Below, in pieces: positions 13,129-23,452 of a DNA stretch of 64,000 bases. The stretch lies in the NCBI RefSeq assembly GCF_003573695.1, contig NC_039359.1, positions 118,985,849-119,049,848 of the forward strand, written 5' to 3'. The notes beneath the pieces are model-generated. The model saw nothing but the letters and a program-made list of their open reading frames with translations. It had not been told where the DNA came from and made no database searches. A program made the position numbers and the translations under genes. Numbering within the stretch: the stretch's first letter is position 1; each line of letters opens with the position of its first letter. The stretch comes from Papaver somniferum (lineage: Eukaryota; Streptophyta; Magnoliopsida; Ranunculales; Papaveraceae).

Positions 13129-15343
13129 TGTTAGAGTATTGCTCGGTCGAACTCGCATGCGTTGCTATCTCAAGCATGTTTGTCAATGTTAGTGATCAAA
13201 ACTATAAGTCTTGATTTCTAGTCTACTATAGCTAACGTCTCAGACTAGGATAGAAAGTGTAGTTGATTTCTAGTCTACTATAGCTAGACGAAGGACTACT
13301 CAAGGAACCGGTGGATCTTCATCAACTAAAAGGTATGTGGAGATTTGAACTTATCTATCACTCAAAAGTCTATTTATCTCATATCTTGAGACAAAAGTCA
13401 TTTTGCTATATAGACTTAGATTATACACATTTGCTATTTCGAGCCGATTTTTTCTCGCTTATCTATTTCTCGAAATATGTGTTGGTAAGCTTTCGCTTTA
13501 GCCAAGTTCATCTTTACCTAGTGACGAAAGTCATGACAAGTTTCAATCACTTTGAAAATTGCTTACTTTGACGAAAAATAGTTTGTGAATAACAACTATA
13601 GAATATCAACGTTCTCTAAGAATGTTTCAGTGATTGAAATGAGAGTTTAGATAATATAACCATTGGAGGATATAAGCATTGTTGTGGAAACACATATATG
13701 TATAAGTCCTTATTCCTTGAGCCGAAGTTTGCGAACTTTGTTGATCAAGAGAACCGGAATAGTGGCGTGAGCTAAGTCCGCGAACTCAGTCCTCGAACCC
13801 AGTCCGTGAACTGGCGGAAGTTCTCGACCAGAGAAATTCTTCCGGAGTTTGTGAACTCCGTCCAGGAACTTAAGTCTGCGAACCCAGTCCGCGAACTTGA
13901 GTAGGTTATATCTAAAAACGATGTTTGTGAACTTATTCTTATATAAACTAAGGAATGAAAATTGCAAACCGTGGCTATATAGTTCATGAACCGATTCGAG
14001 TGAATCAAATCGTTTTTGCTTCAATTGTGTCTTGTGTAGTTACATAAGATTTCCTTGCAATTGAACAACTCTCTAACTAGTTCATTTTAGTCACTTGAAC
14101 TAGTTATGGTGAAGAAGAATATGGTTGATATGAAAGTTATCATATGGCTAACCATTTGGTTGACTATTGTTGAACCAACAAATGTACAAGTTTGGGTACC
14201 GTTACACAAGCCTTGAAACGTGCATTTCATTTGTGTGTAACAAGCTAGTTTTCTATCTAACAGTTGAAAGATATTAACTTGAATCTAATCAGGTTTTCAT
14301 CTAACGGTGAATATTGAATGCTTCGTTACCAAGCTAACATTGATCGCAAACCCTGATTTGAAAGTGTATATAAGGGAGAACTCTAGCAACTGGGAAACCT
14401 AATCCCCACACATTCTGTGTGATACTAGTTGGCTTGAGACTGATATCTCCGATAGGCAGGATATAAAAGAAATCACAAACACTTCGTCTCATCGTTTGTG
14501 ATTCCACAATATCTTTTTTCGCTGCGTCGATTAAGATTATTGTGAGGTGATTTATAATACTAGGCTGTTCTTCGGGAATATAAGTCCGGTTTATCAATTG
14601 GTTACTGTTCACCTTGATTTATCAAAAATGGAACAAAACTCGTAGGTATATTCGTGGGAGACAGATTTATCTATTACCGTAGACTTTTCTGTGTGATACA
14701 GATTTGTTTATTAAAGTCTTCGACTTTGGGTCGTAGAAACTCTTAGTTGTGGGTGAGATCAGCTAAGGGAATCAAGTACGTAGCATCTTGCTGGGATCAG
14801 AGACATAGGAGCATAACTGTACCTTGGATTAGTGTGAGATTGATTGGGGTTCAACTATAGTCCAGACCGAAGTTAATTTGGAGTAGGCTAGTGTCTGTAG
14901 CGGCTTAATACAGTGTGTGTTCAATCTGGACTAGGTCTCGAGGTTTTTCTGCATTTGAGGTTTCCTCGTTAACAAAATTCTGGTGTCTGTATTATTTCTT
15001 TTCCGCATTATATTTTGTTATATAATTGAAATATCACAGGTTGTGCGTTGTTCAATCAATTAGAATATCCGACCTTTTGGTTGTTGATTCAAATTGATTG
15101 ACACTTGGATATTGGTCTTTGGTACCATCCAAGTTATCTCCCTAGTATTTGATAAAGACTCACAGATTTCTATTTGCTTGAGTATATATCAAATCAAGAG
15201 ATTGAGATATAAACTCTTTTATATACTTTTTGTCTAGTTTGATTATGACTGTCTAGTTGATTCTCTAAAAAGTATATTGGAGTTTGTCCATACAGATTGC
15301 TAAGCGAAATATTGAGTGTGGTTGTTGTACCCCCACTTTTTCA
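13129..15343 (+). repeat. Solo copia LTR with 5-bp TSD
   Basis: The repeat starts TGTTAGAGTATTGCTCGG and ends CCCCCACTTTTTCA, flanked by ATTTC at 13124-13128 and again at 15344-15348. No polypurine tract precedes it and no primer binding site follows, so it is a solo LTR (2215 bp) left by recombination. It belongs to the family of 51-2587 and 3017-5281. A TATA-like TATATAAGGG lies at about 14368. Its variable block (13735-13905) carries repeated GTCCGCGAAC / GTCTGCGAAC units. The short open frames inside are not genes. Confidence 0.9.
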
Positions 15344-15349
15344 ATTTCT

Positions 15350-16180
15350 TCATTTGTAATTACCGAATTTTTTGAGTTTGTCGAGTAATAACTTGAATTT
15401 CTCATGTAAACCTTTTGCCATCTCCAAAGCATTACCATCATCATGCCGTGATCGCTTTTTAAGATTACTTGTTTGTGACGCCGCATCATCACTACCATCG
15501 GAATTTTCTTCATGCATTTCTTGAATTTCATTTGTATCACATTTTATTTCTTGGAATTGATCTCCTTTTCCATTTTTTTTCTTTTCTTGCTTGAAACTTC
15601 CCCTTTCAGAGTGTCAGAAGAACTAGAGCTAGGAGTAACTTCTTTAGATAATGTGGTCTTTAGTCTCTTCTTTAGACTTCTCAAAGATGAACTGTCCAGA
15701 GACCACTTGTAGTAACATGTACATGCAGAAACCACTTCGTACTCTTTTTTGCGTGGATGGAAGTAAAATGCACATACATAAAACATAATACTCGGGGAAG
15801 TTACAGTTACTTGTTCTTTTGTAATCGGAATCCAGATACAGAAATGCGATGGACCGATTCTGCTTCTGAATAAAAGAAACCCATCGTACGAACCCCAGAG
15901 ATCAACTGGGTGTCGCTCGCAATGTGCATTCCAAGAACTAAGATCTAAGCTTGTTGCCTCAACATTCTCCATTGTATCATCAAAAATAAAAAGTTTGATG
16001 TCATTGTCAACAGACTGTGCAAGAGATTTCACGGCAATGGTTGGAGTAGCTCGACCTCGGTCAAGGTGCGTACGTATAAAGTACGGATCCTTGGTTAAGT
16101 TGCATAATACGCCGTCGTCGTTTGAATTAGTTCGGTGCCACAATCGGAAGATGCACGTTGCTGGTAGTCTAATAAGTATG
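15350..16180 (-). pseudogene. F-box protein gene, 3' part (FBA-like domain)
   Basis: Reading from the MITE junction at 16180 the frame gives ILIRLPATCIFRLWHRTN, then DPYFIRTHLDR, IAVKSLAQ, a central VDLWGSYDGFLLFRS and KKEYEVV. This is the order of an F-box end and an F-box-associated (FBA) region. Such proteins recruit substrates to SCF ubiquitin ligases. The first in-frame stop is at 15544. In the next frame an acidic then basic, coiled-coil-like tail continues to a TGA at 15350-15352; the switch lies at an A/T run near 15575-15590, so it may be a frameshift or the join to LINE ORF1. The open frame listed from 16143 starts at a TTG and is not the real start. Confidence 0.75.
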
Positions 16181-16943
16181 GGCTTCTCTTAAATATAGCT
16201 CATATTTTTATCAACCATAGCCCAAAAAATTTAAGTTAAAATGAAAAATCAAAAACCAAACAAGTTTTTTTTTTTTTTTATTTTATGCTAGCAGTTAAAC
16301 TTTGATCTTCTTACTCAAGATCAAGATAGACCCTAACCTTTTTTTTTTACTCATACTTAAAATTAATTATAATTGCTCTTTTCAAATTGAACAATTATAT
16401 ATAAACCTTAATTCTTATCTTTTCCCCATAACAAAATAAACTCTAATTCTTATTTCTCCTAAAATATTTTTTTTAATCATGATTACATCAAAATTGATCG
16501 GGGTGTATATTCTAATTGTTCGCTCAAAAAAAATTGCACAACAACGTCAATTGAAATAAAATTGACTAAGGTTTTAATTCTTTTATGAGGACCATTCTCC
16601 TCCAACTCCATAAACATAATTTATAAAAAGAATAAAATCCATAAGATGATTTTTTTTTTCTTGTAAAATCGATTGAGGGTGTTGATTATTCTTAAACAAA
16701 ACATTAATTATGTCAAATGTGTTACATAAATTTGATTAGATGATTAACCTTTTATTTTTATTTTTTTGTTGATGTTGATTTAGGGATTTAATGATTACCT
16801 TATTACTATGGGCTATATATAATAAATATACGTAATTTTGTGGGCTATGTCGAATGATTATAAAAGTCTGTTTGGTTAGCTTAAGCACTTTTTTTAAATG
16901 GGTTATAGTTAATAAATGTGTGGGCTTACATTTAAGAGAAGCC
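16181..16943. mobile_element. hAT-like MITE inserted in the F-box motif
   Basis: The ends are perfect 14-bp inverted repeats (GGCTTCTCTTAAAT). Flanks are TAAGTATG (16173-16180) and TAGGTATG (16944-16951), an 8-bp duplication with one mismatch, as made by hAT-type transposases. GGGCTAT-type motifs recur near both ends (for example about 16808, 16848 and 16900). The interior is AT-rich and noncoding. The related copy at 33.98 kb reads straight through CTAATAAGTATGTTGGTAATG without the insert, which proves the boundaries. Confidence 0.88.
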
Positions 16944-16951
16944 TAGGTATG

Positions 16952-17136
16952 TTGGTGATGATATCAAAAGGAAGATGAGGTAAAGGACCCTCCTCAATCT
17001 CTTGAACAGATTCTTCGACTTCTGATAACTCTACAAGAGGAGGTGCGTTATCCTTCCCTTTATTGTATTTTGTAAATAAATCGCGACACTTAACCTAAAG
17101 GATTGGAACCCAAGCAATGCATGCATGTTTTCCCAT
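16952..17136 (-). pseudogene. F-box protein gene, 5' part
   Basis: On the minus strand this encodes KGKDNAPPLVELSEVEE, then GPLPHLPFDIITNI, which joins across the MITE to LIRLPA in the same frame, forming the beginning of an F-box. A candidate start ATG is at 17136 (MGKHACIA), but a one-base loss relative to the copy at 34.1 kb, plus a stop, separates it from the F-box frame. The gene is therefore damaged in two places: the N-terminal frame and the MITE insertion. Confidence 0.7.
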
Positions 17137-17875
17137 TAAGATAAATCTGAAAAGAGAGAAAATAAAAGTAAGATTATCATCAAAAGAATGGTTATTAAGA
17201 TTCCTTTGCCTCCGGAAAAGATTAGAGAACGATACATGGCATAATCTGAAAAGGCTCCATATTCTTTACTGATCAATTATCGAATTGAACTTAATTTTTC
17301 TTTCTCCAACAAAAGTCTCCAGAGAGGTACAAAAGAAAACAAATATCAAGAGATGAAAATTAGCTCTCCAAGTCGGCTGTGCGATGAGCACTGTCGGTCC
17401 TATGAATAAAGATGTGATCATGACTGGATGCTCTATAGCTTAGCTAGCCTCCTCTTTTATCTTCTGCGTAAAGATAAAAAAATTCTTATAAGTTTGGTAA
17501 GAAAATATTAAGTGAACCATTGGATCGAACACATTAACCCTTGGGCAAAAAGGGGGGTCTTTTATGGAGTACAGATATAATCTTTTCTGATATAAGTGTT
17601 ACGATTGGGTGCAATTTCGGATAGTTATTGATTCTTAATCTCGAGTAACATTGTTTTTTCGGAAGCAAAGCAGGTATTCTGCAACTCGTCAAAATTGTAG
17701 TTTCTGATTGCTTTAGTTGGTAATTATTCGGTGAAAAAAAGTGGTAGTAGTAATAAAAAACCTTATTCAGATCTTGTGAAATATCCCAGTTTTTTTGTTA
17801 ACAAGTTACTATGAATACAATTTACATTCCATTAATATCTCTCTCCCTTTACAGGTACTTCAGTGACCGGGCCTA
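17137..17875. other. Intergenic DNA between F-box gene and small ORF; duplicated
   Basis: No gene was found. About 16952-17710 is recognisably similar to 33990-34910 (for example TTTATTGTATTTTGTAAA, CCAAGTCGGTTG-type and TCTGATTGCTTT blocks), so it is an old duplicated upstream region. About 17780-17875 resembles 59130-59223 upstream of the second copy of the small ORF. It ends with a pyrimidine-rich stretch and CAGGTACTTCAG just before the ATG. Confidence 0.55.
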
Positions 17876-18172
17876 ATGGCGGATGACAATTTTTTGAAGA
17901 AATTATTTGGTGGCATGCCTTTAAAGTGCAGTAAAGACATACCAATTGATGTTGTACAAGCTTCCACAGATACAACCATCAATGCAAGTACAAAAGACCT
18001 TAACAAACTTATAGATGATATTTGTCAGGATCTCGGTGTACAATTTGTGAAGGCATTTATAGTCGGTAGTATAGGGGCAGCCGTTGTTGTTGGTTGCACA
18101 GCAACCGGTGTTGGGTATCTAGGAATAAGGCTGGCTAGAAAATTTAGGTCAATACGCAGGCCGATGCCTTAG
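17876..18172 (+). CDS. Small one-helix membrane protein, unknown
   Basis: A 98-codon open frame begins MADDNFLKKLFGGMPLKC. Residues about 58-84 form a single Gly/Ala/Val-rich hydrophobic helix, followed by a basic tail (RLARKFRSIRR), so a short tail-anchored-like membrane protein is plausible. The start is the first ATG after a pyrimidine-rich tract ending in CAG, which could be a 5' UTR intron acceptor. I do not recognise the family. A second copy at 59224-59466 keeps both ends but has a 10-bp loss that breaks the frame. Keeping a full frame while its copy decays hints at function but does not prove it. Confidence 0.5.
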   Translation: MADDNFLKKLFGGMPLKCSKDIPIDVVQASTDTTINASTKDLNKLIDDICQDLGVQFVKAFIVGSIGAAVVVGCTATGVGYLGIRLARKFRSIRRPMP

Positions 18173-18587
18173 AATGGAGAAACACGCTTATATAGCAAAT
18201 GTTTCTTATACAAGATACTTTTATCCCTTTGGTGGAGATTAAGATTTTGATTTTTTTTTTTGTAGCATAATTTTGATGGCTTTATGAGTTTGGGCGTGTG
18301 CGTTGTCCTTTTTTTCTAATTTTGACACATTTTATTTTATTTTTTCACCCATCACTTTACAAAGGCTATTCTAGTTTTTTTGTACACTTGGAGATTTGGT
18401 GGGCTGCCAACCGCTTGACCAAACAAACTACTTGAATCAAGAACAAACACAAAAAATAAAAATAAATTCAAACCCTCCAAATTAAATCAATGTTAAACTT
18501 AAAGGTAGAAATTTTATTTTCGCTTTGAGTGAGGAATTTTTCTTTTTATTTATTTGTTGGAAAACTGCGTGTGTATATATATATATA

Positions 18588-18823
18588 CTCCCTCCGTCCC
18601 TAATTAGATGACCTATATCATAAATAAGTGGAGTGATAGATTAGTATTATTATAAGAAATATGTAAAATTTGATAGCCATATTTATTTTCATTAGATAGG
18701 TGTCTTAAAATGCTTTCCGATGATACAAAGTTTACGAAAATCCGTTGTATAGTTTGAGAGATAAATCATTTCTAAATTTACTAGTAAATTTTTACTAGGT
18801 CATCTAATTAAGGACGGAGGTAG
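18588..18823. mobile_element. Stowaway-like MITE
   Basis: The 236-bp element starts CTCCCTCCGTCCCTAATTAG and ends with the inverted form (CTAATTAAGGACGGAGGTAG). TA dinucleotides flank both sides (18586-18587 and 18824-18825), as for Tc1/mariner-related Stowaway elements. The terminal inverted repeats include ATTAGATGACC. It lies between the small ORF and the synthase fragment and is absent from the second copy of this region near 59.8 kb. Confidence 0.92.
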
Positions 18824-18925
18824 TATATGTTTCGTTAGTAGATACTCCACTAATTAAAATACAATATATAGTTGTACTATTGTCATACCTTGTTCATTTT
18901 TTACATGTGAAACTGCTAGCGTTTC

Positions 18926-19201
18926 TTATATCTGGCGCTTGTATATCTTCGCAAAAAAAGAAGAAGAAGGCTTCAAAACTGCTTGAACAACTTCGCTCGG
19001 GTGAGCTTCAATTGAGGAGATGAGCTTTTCGTAGCTGTTGACCTTGGACTTAGCAAATCCACCTCATAAGATTAATACAGAAAAAAAAACATTTAGGAAG
19101 TGAAGATACAAGGAAATTACTTGTTCAAATTACTCGAGATCAAGACCCTTATAGAGTCTTTTCACTTTTTCAACACAATCTGAATCTTCCTTCCCATAGT
19201 T
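18926..19201 (-). pseudogene. Farnesyl diphosphate synthase, last two exons
   Basis: On the minus strand, 19201-19131 encodes NYGKEDSDCVEKVKRLYKGLD. After an intron of about 70 bp, 19063-18926 encodes SYEKLISSIEAHPS, VVQAVLK and ends FFAKIYKRQ plus one residue and TAA. These are the hallmark C-terminal blocks of plant farnesyl diphosphate synthase, which makes the C15 precursor of sterols and sesquiterpenes. The catalytic DDxxD exons are absent and the intron donor looks damaged, so it is a fragment. The same two exons occur at 59912-61645. Confidence 0.85.
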
Positions 19202-19384
19202 CTTGGAAACAAAAATTCAGAATGAGTAGAAGATGGTAAAATCGGTTTCTACAAAATATGTTAAAAAAAGAGGACTCTTACATATAATAACTTCTCATGA
19301 TCATATTGTTTTGACGGGTTCAATTATAGAGTTTTCCCCTTGATATCCACCTTACTTTTGCTCAAAAAATAAAATAAGAATTAG
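19202..19384. other. Join between synthase fragment and copia remnant
   Basis: AT-rich DNA in which neither upstream synthase exons nor clear gag protein could be read. The boundary between the synthase fragment and the copia remnant lies somewhere here. Confidence 0.4.
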
Positions 19385-19900
19385 ATCATTTGACTCATCA
19401 ACGTCTGGATCATGACAAGAATCCACAGATGTTTCTGCAACAAAGGCTGAATTATTTATATAATCTTCGAAGATGTGTTCCTCAGGCATATCATCAGGGG
19501 ATACATCAAGAGCTTTAATTCCTAATAATATTCCTTGCTATGACATACTCTTAACATATGTCCAAAACCAAGACACTTGAAGCATTGAATGTCTTTCATA
19601 TCTTGAATGTTTTCATCATTAAGGAATTGAGACTTGGAGAAAACATTTTTCTAGAGCGTCTTTTTTTTTTCTTATTTTTAGAAGTTCTTTAACTTGTTGA
19701 GTGATCAAAGGCATTGTGATATCTAGTTCAACTTCAATATGATCATTACAGCATTCATCATCCCATGAAATAGTGGGAGGAAGGGGTTTGGCAGCTACTT
19801 CGAACGCAATGGACTTCTCTTTTACATAACGTTTTTCATGATCAAGGGTCTTTAATTCTCCAACGAGATCACTTCTTGTAAAAGTTGCAAGATCGTTTCC
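19385..19900 (-). pseudogene. Copia gag remnant, downstream part, with zinc knuckle
   Basis: The minus strand encodes LATFTRSDLVGELKTLDHEK just left of the Athila insertion, typical of the UBN2-like Gag of Ty1/copia elements. In another frame it encodes a CX2CX4HX4C zinc knuckle (CFKCLGFGHMLRVC, about 19543-19584). The upstream half of the same protein lies beyond the Athila element at 33173-33349, and the two halves abut in frame across the TTTCC target site. Frameshifts and stops make it nonfunctional. Confidence 0.75.
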
Positions 19901-21557
19901 TGATGCGTGTCGTAACCACAACAAATTAATTAATATTTTTCCACCTAATTAACAAGTAATATAGTGTAGTCAAGTTCGTTCCCACGAGGAGCAAGAGATT
20001 TTTAGTTGTAAAATTGTCACAAAAGGGGGGAAATTATTGGTTTAGATAAAAAGAAAAAGAAAGTAAACAAAGCAATTAAAAGATAAAGAAAAATCAATAA
20101 GAGAGACAAGACCAAGGAATCCTTCTTCGTTGCAAAACGATGACTCAAGTTATGTTTTTCATCCACATGTTATAGTCACAGATTATCACCAACCGTAGGA
20201 TAGCAGGTTCGATTAGATAGCCCCAAAATTCCTCGTATCACTGAGTAACAGGTCCGCTTAGTTATCAGATTCTATTCAAAAGAACCACCTTGAAGTTCGC
20301 TTACAAGATGTAATTCCCCGAACGCATTAAGATTTATGAATTTAGGTTTAGTACTAGTAGTTAGACTCGGTTCGCTTGGTCCACTTTCTAGCGTTTTTTT
20401 CACACACAATTGCTCCACGGAATCCCTCCGCAAGGTCTCTGTTTTCTACTTGTGTAAAGTGTCGAGAACGATTACGTATTCTCTAACTTATACTAGATTT
20501 AGGTTGAGTTAACAAATCAATTCAGCGTGCACTCTAAATAATCTATCAAACAACCATGAATGTATAAACATTCCAATTAGTAAAAACAAACGATAATCAT
20601 GTGAAAAACTTCAAGGTAGATTTTAAAACAAAAACTCAAATCATGTCAAGAACTAGGAATTCATCCTCAATCAATAATAAAATTATCTACTCATGTTTTT
20701 CAAAATCAAACAAATAATTAAAAGGAGAATTTTGAAGTTCACACAAATAACTAAAAGAAGAATTTTGAAAAGCAAGCAAAAACACAAGTGTTGTGTGTGT
20801 AAAAGGTGTAGAAGTGTGTAAAAGTGTCTAGAGAAAAAAAGTAGAGAACTTCTCTATTTATAGGCTTCAATTTCCTAGCAATCCTCTTAGGAATAGAGTC
20901 CCTTTCCCTTTGTAAGTCTTCTTTACAAGTCTTTGTCTTTCTCAAATCTTCCATCTTCACTTTCCAAATTCAAGTCCAATTCCTCAAACCCATGAGTCTA
21001 GAGAATTCTTCACAAATTTCTTCTGTATTTTTGATCGTCTGAAAAGTTATCGGGATCACCGGAATTCGGCCTGAAAAGTCGCCGCCGATCACCTGAGATG
21101 CTTCTCTCTCAGCTAGTAACTCAGCTGAGTGGTCTGATCACTGATTTGAGTCTTTAATCGTAGTTCACCTGAATCGTGAGTCAAGCCATCGGTATCGGTG
21201 CATCAGCCGAGTTTCGTTTGTATTCTGGTGAAGTCCCGACCAATTTTAGGCCATTTAACAAAAATCAATTCCTGCAGTACAAACCTCTCTGCTTTCTCAT
21301 CTGCAACTCAAGAACACCTCACAACACCACCAGCTCTTCTCAACTGTATTGAAACTCCATGACCACAGCAAACCCAATTCCAGCCTTCATCAACATCTCT
21401 ATTCACTGCCGTTTATTCACCTGCTACCACCACCTTCCTTCGAACCCCTGCTATCAATTGGACTCAGACGGAAAACCCCTTGTAGAATTACCCATCTCAG
21501 ATACCACCATCACTGATTTCCTTTACTTGTTCTTCGGTTGCAGATTCAAATCAAAAC

Positions 21558-22715
21558 TAGGGCTGCACAACGAGTAGGGTGGGTAGGATATGGCCTATAC
21601 CCGCCACCCTACCCCTTTACTGGCGGTAAAGAAAATTTTTACCCGCCATCCTACCCGCCATTAAACGGGTAAGATCCTATCCAACCCATTCTCTGGCGGG
21701 TCGGGTAGGGTAGGGTGGCGGGTATAACCGTTTATATGAGGTAATGTCAACAAATCAATGCTACTACTGTTTTTGTTACTGGATGCCAAAATGACTGTAC
21801 CAAATTGCTTGGAAGGGTACCGATCCAATGGTAAGCAATGATTTGGTACTCCCAAGCAAAGGGGTACCCATCAACAGAGTTGTTTTTGTTGCACAAGAGA
21901 TATGATCAGGCAGGCTTTATGAAAAACAAAGCACATGACGCGTTACTATATTCAGAGTCTACAAAAACCTTAAATTTTGGAATTCTTTAAGACACTAGCC
22001 AAATATGAGAGACTAGAAGTATACTCAACCGGTCTTTAAATACAGAAGAATCCCCTTCAAATTCTCATCCAAAGAACCAAGAAAGAGTTGCATCTCTCTT
22101 AAAATAAATTCAACTAATCAAAACATGAAGTTCATTGTCCTAATTTCTGTAATCTTAACGGGCCTTTTGTTCTCCGGTATAGGTATGTTCTGTAGCTTTT
22201 TCTCCCTATACATTCTAATTTTGCTTCGAGATTCTGCAATATTTAATGGGTTGCTGTAAATCCTAATTAGTTACTAATGTTCTTGAAAATTCTGCAGTTT
22301 TTGTAGGTGCAGCGCCAACTTACAAGTGTAAGCAGGAAATGACAGGAATTTTCAGAGGACCATGTAAGCCGCACTGTGAAAAATTGTGTGCTCAATACTA
22401 CAAAGGCATTGGAGAATGTGATGAGCTACACAAACGTGTTTGTACTTATAATAGTCCTATTCAGTGTGATAGATAATTCAAGTATGATTATCATGATCAA
22501 TAAGTTTAAGCGACTGATTAACGAAGCTCATAAATAAAATTATATATGAGGCGGGTAAGAGGGTAGGGTAGGATAATTTCGGATTATATCCGTCACCTTA
22601 CCCGCTAACTGACGGATGAAATAATATTTACCCGTCACCCTACCCGCCAAATAGTGGATAGGATAGGATACGGTTAAAAAACTGGCGGGTAGGGTAGGAT
22701 TGGCGGGCACCCCTA
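21558..22715 (+). mobile_element. hAT-like foldback element carrying a peptide gene
   Basis: Termini are TAGGGCTG and the inverted TAGGGGTG. The target duplication ATCAAAAC is exact at 21550-21557 and 22716-22723, and the other Athila LTR (about 32430) has the uninterrupted site. About 175 bp at each end consists of TACCCGCC / GGCGGGTA repeats that can pair as long imperfect inverted repeats. The interior (about 21740-22545) is unlike the ends: it holds a promoter and a complete two-exon gene. No transposase is encoded, so it is non-autonomous. TAGGG(C/G)TG ends and 8-bp TSDs are typical of plant hAT elements. Confidence 0.9.
22125..22476 (+). CDS. Secreted cysteine-rich (defensin-like) peptide
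   Basis: Exon 1 is 22125-22182 and exon 2 is 22298-22476, with a GT-AG intron after the signal-peptide region, as in many plant cysteine-rich peptide genes. The product is 78 aa. Residues 1-25 form a signal peptide (MKFIVLISVILTGLLFSG), followed by a basic mature part with seven cysteines at 30, 42, 46, 50, 60, 68 and 76. The CX3CX3C block (GPCKPHCEKLC) is like defensin-like peptides, but seven cysteines is an odd number. Such peptides are exported for defence or cell-cell signalling. A TATA-like TTTAAATA lies about 90 bp upstream. The gene lies wholly within the hAT-like element. Expression is unknown; the exact family is not recognised. Confidence 0.75.
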
Positions 22716-23452
22716 ATCAAAACCCTAATTTCATCTTCTCTTTCATCTGTTGTTCGAACAATAACCAGAACCCATCGAACACACCATCTCTATCACCCTG
22801 AGTCTAATTCTTTATCTCTGAGATCTCGGCTTCTTCAACAGCAAACCCTTAATCATCCACTGAAGTTCATGCTTCATCATTTTTCTCGATCTCTAACATC
22901 TATTTCGTGGCAGCGCCATCTCACAGAACCAGATCCCATCAATTTCTTCATTTCTCAATTTCTCTGACCATTTATCTTCAAATCTCTCGGAAAAACAGCA
23001 TCAGCTGCTGCCTCCATTTCAGGTGGAACAAGATGCAAATGATCGAGAGAAGATTACTTCTCGATTTTAGGGTTGGGGTATTAGGGTAGGATGGGTACAC
23101 CCCAGAGATAGCAGCTAATATGTACCCCAGACTGGGTGCCCATAATAGACGGTCACTTCTGATAAGGGTTAGACAGCTGGAAACCCCTTAACCTCAGCTA
23201 GTCTGTCTTTAAAATTCCTACAAAATAGAGTTTCCCCTTAACCCTGGCTCGGATCCGAATAGTGTTCTCCCATGAAATGATAATTTTTCCCTTTTTTTGC
23301 TCAAATTGGGTGATTTCTTCTTCTTTTTCTCCGTATGACTCCAGAGTACCTAATAACTCAAAAACACGCGTAAAAAACATTTTTTACAAGAAAACATAGC
23401 AGAGAAAGCATAAAAAATAGATTATAAATAAGGTGTATTATACACCCTATCA

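Larger units (their letters stand above)
19901..23452 (-). repeat. Athila 3' LTR, interrupted by a hAT-like element
   Basis: On the minus strand it starts TGATAGGGTGTATAATACACC at 23452 and ends in ACGCATCA at 19901. Without the 1158-bp insert and its 8-bp duplication it is 2386 bp, close to the 2408-bp 5' LTR. A TATA box (CTATAAATAGAG, minus strand, 20852-20863) marks the likely promoter. Open frames such as 21359-21577 also occur in the other LTR and are not genes. Confidence 0.92.

Noticed and set aside
16143..16143. TTG at 16143 as the start of the F-box frame
   Set aside because: The frame continues upstream through ILIRLP to the MITE and resumes beyond it, so the TTG is internal.
21359..21577. 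Frame of 72 codons (repeated at 32240-32443)
   Set aside because: Both copies lie in Athila LTRs and the first runs into the hAT-like element; it is LTR sequence, not a gene.
22125..22476. Idea that the cysteine-rich gene is a self-incompatibility determinant
   Set aside because: It is a short signal-peptide cysteine-rich protein in a transposon. Nothing in the window ties it to an S locus, and the cysteine pattern does not identify one.
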